Shown here in pieces: positions 15,333-18,881 of a stretch of 18,881 nucleotides of DNA. Numbering within the stretch: position 1 is the stretch's first letter; every line of letters begins with the position of its first letter. Source of the DNA: JBOZRQ01 sp050789255 (lineage in GTDB: Bacteria; Bacillota; Sulfobacillia; Symbiobacteriales; Symbiobacteriaceae); contig JBOZRQ010000043.1 in assembly GCA_050789255.1 (NCBI GenBank), positions 1 through 18,881 of the forward strand, given 5' to 3'. The translations under genes and the position numbers were made by a program. Under the pieces are notes generated by a model. It did not search any database. It had not been told where the DNA came from and saw only the letters and a program-made list of their open reading frames with translations.

Positions 15333-15613
15333 ATCAAAGGCGATGATTGAGATGAGTACGGTCTGAGACCTTCTTTAGAGAGCCGGGGCAGGTGAAAGCC
15401 GGCGTTGGTCAAAACGGCCCGAACATGGCTCAGGAGCTGCCGGTCGAAGGTTCCCCCGGGAACTGCGTAGGCTGGGACGGTGGGTCACCGTTAGAGGACC
15501 GGGGTTTGGGCGCACGCCCGTACCTGTCAAGGTGTACACTGCGAGGTGTATGCGAATTAGGGTGGTAACACGAGGGTAAGAACCTCGTCCCTGCATGTGG
15601 GACGAGGTTTTTT
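15333..15613 (+). promoter_or_regulatory. Methionine T-box leader with terminator
   Basis: The leader carries the hallmarks of a tRNA-sensing T-box. TTAGAGAG (15375-15382) and GGTGAAAGCC (15391-15400) are the stem I AG-bulge and distal elements. GAACATGG (15421-15428) holds an AUG specifier, and the T-box sequence AGGGTGGTAACACG lies at 15559-15572. An 11-bp terminator follows: AACCTCGTCCC (15581-15591) with GGGACGAGGTT (15599-15609) and six T. Uncharged tRNA-Met should pair with the specifier and the UGGU bulge, favouring antitermination and metG expression. T-box positions are read by eye; the fold was not computed. Confidence 0.9.
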
Positions 15614-15652
15614 GTTTTGCGCCTATCAATTGTGCCTGAGGAGGGACCCGCT

Positions 15653-17623
15653 GTGACCAAGTTTTATATCTCTACGCCGATCTATTACCCTAGTGACAAG
15701 CTCCACATCGGCCACTCGTACACCACGGTGGCTTCGGATGCGCTCGCTCGCTACCATCGCCGCCGGGGCCACGAAACCTGGTTCCTGACCGGCACCGACG
15801 AGCATGGTCAGAAGATCGAGCGTGCCGCTGCTGCCGCCGGCAAGACCCCGATCGAGTTTGTCGACGAGATCGTCAGCTGGATCAAGGATCTGTGGCAGGC
15901 GCTGCACATCTCCTACGACGACTTCATCCGGACGTCGGAGCCCCGCCACGAGAAGGCTGTGCAGGAGATTTTCCGCCGGCTCTACGCCAAGGGCGACATC
16001 TACAAGTCCTCCTACGAGGGCTGGTACTGCACCCCGTGCGAGACCTTCTGGCTGGAGGGAAAGCTGAAGGAAGGCAACCTCTGCCCGGATTGTGGTCGGC
16101 CTGTTGAGCTGACCAAGGAGGAGAGCTACTTCTTCCGGCTCTCCGAGTACGCGGACCGGTTGCTCAAGCACATTGAGGAGAACCCGGAGTTCATCCAGCC
16201 GGTTTCTCGCAAGAACGAGATGGTTTCGTTCATCAAGCAGGGCCTTGAGGATCTGTGCGTCTCCCGTGCTACGGTCAAGTGGGGTATTCCGGTGCCGGTT
16301 GATGAGAGCCAGGTCATCTACGTGTGGCTCGATGCGCTCTCCAACTATATCACCGCCCTGGGCTGGGGCACCGAGAACGACGCTCTGTTCCGCAAGTTCT
16401 GGCCGGCCGATGTTCACCTGGTCGGCAAGGAGATCATGCGGTTCCACACGATCATCTGGCCGTGCATCCTGATGGCCCTGGGCGAGCCCCTGCCCACCAA
16501 GGTCTTTGGCCACGGCTGGCTGCTCTTCGGCTCGGGCTCGGAGAAGATGAGCAAGTCGAAGGGCAATGTGGTGGATCCTTACGTGCTGATTGAGAAGTAC
16601 GGCCTCGACGCCGTGCGGTACTACTTGCTGCGTGAGGTTCCCTTCGGTTCTGACGGCACCTACACCGAGGATGCCTTCGTGCTCCGCACGAACGTCGACC
16701 TGGCCAACGACCTCGGCAACTTGCTCTCCCGCACGACCCAGATGATCAACAAGTTCAGCGGCAGCAAGATTCCCACGCCCGTACCGGCCGAGGACGACCG
16801 GATCCTGGCGAACCTCGCGGCCGAAGTGGTCCGTGAGTACGAGACCGCCCTGGATAAACTGGAGCTGAGCACCGCATTGGTGGCCCTGTGGAAGCTGGTC
16901 GGTCGGGCCAACAAGTATATCGACGAGCAGGCGCCCTGGGGCCTGGCGAAGGATCCGGTCAAGGCCAATCAGTTGGCCAACGTGCTCTACAACCTCGCTG
17001 AGACCCTCCGGCTGGTTGGCGTGATGCTCACCCCGTTCCTAATTCACACCCCGGAGAAGATCTGGGAGCAGCTTGGCCTGGAGCCGAGCGCTGTGCGGAC
17101 CGATGCCTGGGAGAAGGCAACCACCTGGGGCGAACTGCCTTCTGGCACAGAGATCCGCCGTGGCGCCCCGCTATTCCCCCGCATTGAGTTCGAGAAGGAA
17201 GGGGCCGCCAAGGTTGCGGCTACTCCTGCTCCGGCACCGGCGCCCGCTCCGGCACCTGAGGCTCCGAAGGTCAAGGAGCCGGTGCCCGGTGTCGCTGAGA
17301 TTGAGTACGAGGACTTCGCCAAGGTTGAGCTGAAGGTAGCCACGGTCGTCGAATGCGAGCGAGTGCCGAAGGCCGACAAGCTGCTGAAGCTGCAGTTGGA
17401 GGTCGGCGAGGAGCGCCGCCAGATCGTGTCGGGTATCGCGCAGCACTATCAGCCCGAGCAGCTGATCGGCAAGCGGATCATCCTGGTAGCCAACCTGAAG
17501 CCCAAGGCGCTGCGGGGCGTTGAGTCTCACGGCATGCTGCTGGCGGCCTCCACTGCTGATGGGCGGTTGAGCCTGGTGACCCTGGACCAGCCCGACTTCC
17601 CCTCCGGCAGCCGGGTGAAGTAA
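15653..17623 (+). CDS. metG: Methionyl-tRNA synthetase
   Basis: This 656-residue class I synthetase charges tRNA-Met. The HIGH motif is at 18-21 (KLHIGHSYTT) and KMSKS at 298-302. A zinc-binding knuckle uses C126, C129, C144 and C147. The C-terminal ~105 residues are a Trbp111-like tRNA-binding domain (EYEDFAKVELKVATV onward). It is joined through an alanine-proline repeat linker (about 520-540), longer and more repetitive than I would expect. The open frame reaches back to 15617, inside the T-box T-tract, but the GTG at 15653 follows GAGGAGGG by about 8 nt and gives the normal N-terminus MTKFYISTPIYYPS. Expression is controlled by the T-box just upstream. B. subtilis calls the orthologue metS. 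Confidence 0.97.
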   Translation: MTKFYISTPIYYPSDKLHIGHSYTTVASDALARYHRRRGHETWFLTGTDEHGQKIERAAAAAGKTPIEFVDEIVSWIKDLWQALHISYDDFIRTSEPRHEKAVQEIFRRLYAKGDIYKSSYEGWYCTPCETFWLEGKLKEGNLCPDCGRPVELTKEESYFFRLSEYADRLLKHIEENPEFIQPVSRKNEMVSFIKQGLEDLCVSRATVKWGIPVPVDESQVIYVWLDALSNYITALGWGTENDALFRKFWPADVHLVGKEIMRFHTIIWPCILMALGEPLPTKVFGHGWLLFGSGSEKMSKSKGNVVDPYVLIEKYGLDAVRYYLLREVPFGSDGTYTEDAFVLRTNVDLANDLGNLLSRTTQMINKFSGSKIPTPVPAEDDRILANLAAEVVREYETALDKLELSTALVALWKLVGRANKYIDEQAPWGLAKDPVKANQLANVLYNLAETLRLVGVMLTPFLIHTPEKIWEQLGLEPSAVRTDAWEKATTWGELPSGTEIRRGAPLFPRIEFEKEGAAKVAATPAPAPAPAPAPEAPKVKEPVPGVAEIEYEDFAKVELKVATVVECERVPKADKLLKLQLEVGEERRQIVSGIAQHYQPEQLIGKRIILVANLKPKALRGVESHGMLLAASTADGRLSLVTLDQPDFPSGSRVK

Positions 17624-17632
17624 CACAAAGGG

Positions 17633-17668
17633 AGCCCCGGGCGCTGAGTTCGGCGCCCGGGGCTTTTT
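17633..17668 (+). terminator. Rho-independent terminator after metG
   Basis: AGCCCCGGGCGC (17633-17644) pairs with GCGCCCGGGGCT (17653-17664) around an 8-nt loop, 12 base pairs, followed by TTTTT. It ends 18 nt before the tatD start, so tatD probably depends on readthrough or an unseen promoter. Confidence 0.93.
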
Positions 17669-17685
17669 ACTGAGGGGGAGCCTCC

Positions 17686-18459
17686 GTGCTGTTCAACACG
17701 CATTCTCATGTCGATACCAGCCGGCAGTTCCAGGACGACCGCGACCAAGTCATGGCTCGGGCGCAGGACTACGGCGTGACCAGACTGATGGTGATCGGGT
17801 TTCACCTTGGCGCTATTCCAACCTCGGTCCGTTTCGCAGAATCGTATGACTGGGTGTACGCTGCGGTCGGGATTCATCCTACAGATGCACTCGAATGGAG
17901 CGATCAGGCGGAACAGACCTTACGTCATGCCGTCCAGCATGCGAAGGTGAAGGCCATCGGCGAAATCGGCCTGGACTACTATTGGAAGGACAAAGCGCCG
18001 TTCGATGTCCAGCGGGATGTGTTCCGCCAGCAGATCCGACTGGCGAAGTCGGTCGGACTTCCGATTGTGATTCATGACAGAGATGCCCACGAGGACGTCG
18101 TCCGCACCCTCGAAGAGGAGCACGCCGAAGACGTCGGCGGGATCATGCATTGCTTTGCCGGTGACTGGTCAATCGCCGAACGGTGCCTTGCCTTAGGCTT
18201 CTACCTTGGTGTGGGAGGCACTGTCACATATAAGAACAACCCGGTCGGGCAGGATGTTGCCCGGAGAGCCCCGCTAGAGCGACTGGTGCTTGAGACTGAT
18301 GACCCTTATCTTGCGCCGGTTCCCTTTCGAGGCAAGCGCAATGAACCTGGGTACGTGCGCTATGTGGCTGAATTCGTAGCGCAGCTGCGCGGCATCTCTG
18401 TTGAAGAAGTAGCGGCAGCAACGATGCAGAACGGTTTGAAGGTCTTCAGGATCGAGTGA
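17686..18459 (+). CDS. tatD: TatD-family metal-dependent hydrolase
   Basis: This 257-residue TIM-barrel amidohydrolase carries the full metal-site set: HSH (H6, H8), GEIGLDYYW (E93), VIHDRDAH (H130), MHCFAG (H155) and ETDDPY (D205). Family members have been assigned 3'-5' DNase activity, and the B. subtilis orthologue YabD a D-aminoacyl-tRNA deacylase role; the sequence does not choose between them. Position after metG is the conserved Bacillota order (metS-yabD). The GTG start follows GGGGGAG by about 7 nt, right after the metG terminator. Conserved genes that usually follow (rnmV, ksgA) are replaced here by an rRNA operon. Confidence 0.92.
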   Translation: MLFNTHSHVDTSRQFQDDRDQVMARAQDYGVTRLMVIGFHLGAIPTSVRFAESYDWVYAAVGIHPTDALEWSDQAEQTLRHAVQHAKVKAIGEIGLDYYWKDKAPFDVQRDVFRQQIRLAKSVGLPIVIHDRDAHEDVVRTLEEEHAEDVGGIMHCFAGDWSIAERCLALGFYLGVGGTVTYKNNPVGQDVARRAPLERLVLETDDPYLAPVPFRGKRNEPGYVRYVAEFVAQLRGISVEEVAAATMQNGLKVFRIE

Positions 18460-18481
18460 CAAATGAGGCAGAAACTGCGCT

Positions 18482-18508
18482 TTGACCGCACGGTTGCTCG
18501 ATGATAAG
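18482..18508 (+). promoter_or_regulatory. Possible upstream rRNA promoter
   Basis: TTGACC (18482-18487) and GATAAG (18503-18508) with 15 bp between them resemble the two clearer promoters downstream. The spacer is short; shifting the -10 to TAAGAT gives 17 bp. It lies just after the tatD stop. Confidence 0.4.
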
Positions 18509-18523
18509 ATGAGTCTCTCGTCG

Positions 18524-18551
18524 CCGCACCGCTGCATAAACGGTGGTGCGG
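18524..18551 (+). other. Hairpin between tatD and the rRNA promoters
   Basis: CCGCACC (18524-18530) pairs with GGTGCGG (18545-18551) around a 14-nt loop, in which ACCG/CGGT offers an alternative register. No T-run follows, so it is a poor terminator. It may be part of a transcript from the most upstream rRNA promoter. Confidence 0.4.
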
Positions 18552-18568
18552 TGGCGAAAACTGGTCGG

Positions 18569-18596
18569 TTGACGCAGGTGTCGGTGTCATGATAAC
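18569..18596 (+). promoter_or_regulatory. rRNA operon promoter P1
   Basis: TTGACG (18569-18574) and GATAAC (18591-18596) with a 16-bp spacer. The layout matches the second promoter at 18656 almost exactly, which supports both as tandem rRNA promoters. Confidence 0.65.
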
Positions 18597-18655
18597 ATCT
18601 GAACTCCGGTCGACGACTGGCACGAGCGAAATGGCAGTCACCAACATGTGGTTGC

Positions 18656-18683
18656 TTGACACGGACAGTGCGCTCGTGATAAC
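18656..18683 (+). promoter_or_regulatory. rRNA operon promoter P2
   Basis: TTGACA (18656-18661) is a perfect -35; GATAAC (18678-18683) follows after 16 bp. Initiation near 18690 gives a leader of about 100 nt before 16S rRNA. Confidence 0.75.
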
Positions 18684-18689
18684 CTAAAC

Positions 18690-18790
18690 AAGCTGTCGCC
18701 GAGAGGTGGCACTGGGACCTTGAAAACTAGACAGTGCAAGAGCAAGAAGAGCTAAGCGAGTCGTACGAACTCAAAGAGCCGAACGAACTT
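18690..18790 (+). other. 16S rRNA leader
   Basis: The leader starts with a small stem TGTCGCC/GGTGGCA (18694-18711) capped by a GAGA tetraloop. It then carries ACCTTGAAAACTAGACAGTG (18717-18736), the wording commonly seen in front of 16S and 23S genes in Bacillota and associated with antitermination and pre-rRNA processing. Confidence 0.6.
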
Positions 18791-18881
18791 TTCTACGGAG
18801 AGTTTGATCCTGGCTCAGGACGAACGCTGGCGGCGTGCCTAAGACATGCAAGTCGTGCGGACCCTTCGGGGTCAGCGGCGG
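18791..18881 (+). rRNA. rrs: 16S ribosomal RNA, 5' end (partial)
   Basis: AGAGTTTGATCCTGGCTCAG (18799-18818) and GAACGCTGGCGGCGTGCC are the universal 16S 5' segment. The 5' end is set near 18791 by analogy with B. subtilis. Only about 90 nt are in the window, ending in the V1 region. CAGGACGAACG is Bacillota-like, while CCTAAGACATGCAAGTCGTG resembles the Thermus version more than the common CTAATACATGCAAGTCGA. Confidence 0.95.

Noticed and set aside
15617..15652. N-terminal extension of metG from TTG at 15617
   Set aside because: That start lies right after the T-box terminator T-run, has no ribosome-binding site, and adds residues not seen in methionyl-tRNA synthetases.
1..18881. CRISPR arrays, insertion sequences, prophage or toxin-antitoxin genes
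   Set aside because: No regularly spaced repeats, transposase-like proteins, terminal inverted repeats or phage proteins were seen on either strand.

Overview
The window comes from a GC-rich, Gram-positive (Bacillota) bacterium, most plausibly a Symbiobacterium-like or related deep-branching thermophilic lineage. The gene order tmk-darA-holB-ricT-trmN6-rsmI-abrB-metG-tatD is the classic Bacillus/Clostridium origin-proximal block. AbrB, DarA, RicT and a DnaD/DnaB-type primosome protein are Bacillota hallmarks. Coding is GC-rich, and nine of the fifteen genes appear to start with GTG or TTG. The genus is an inference; the block-level assignment is firm.

Layout. 1-44 is the 3' end of a 5S rRNA, closing an rRNA operon. 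It is followed by a cluster of hairpins and partial copies of the 5S tail, one of them inverted (up to about 300). 301-555 is a gene-free, apparently structured leader. 556-3864 encodes a 2-oxoacid:ferredoxin oxidoreductase compressed into two fusion genes (gamma-delta, then alpha-beta), closed by a strong terminator. 4159-5199 is a DnaD/DnaB-like primosome protein with two C-terminal DDBH2 domains, with its own terminator. 5340-11788 is the housekeeping block: a PLP decarboxylase (yaaO type), tmk, darA, holB, ricT, trmN6 and rsmI, all on the plus strand and tightly spaced, with an internal promoter before ricT. 11888-12148 is abrB on the minus strand, convergent with rsmI across a shared hairpin terminator and divergent from the next pair. 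12374-15246 is a nurA-herA pair (nuclease plus hexameric DNA translocase), which sits between abrB and metG and is not part of the Bacillus order. 15297-15613 is a promoter and a methionine T-box leader controlling metG (15653-17623), which ends in a strong terminator. tatD follows (17686-18459). The window closes with two or three tandem rRNA promoters, a 16S leader and the first ~90 nt of a 16S rRNA.

How the genes work together. The block is mostly nucleotide supply (tmk), replication (dnaD, holB), c-di-AMP sensing (darA), RNA processing and modification (ricT, trmN6, rsmI), transition-state regulation (abrB) and aminoacylation or tRNA quality control (metG, tatD). The region lies between two co-oriented rRNA operons. 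The least ordinary items are the structured leader ahead of the oxidoreductase, the doubly fused oxidoreductase itself, the nurA-herA insertion with its palindrome-rich divergent promoter region, the long Q/P/R/G-rich tail on RicT, the cysteine-bearing AbrB, and the inverted and direct 5S-tail copies at the left edge.
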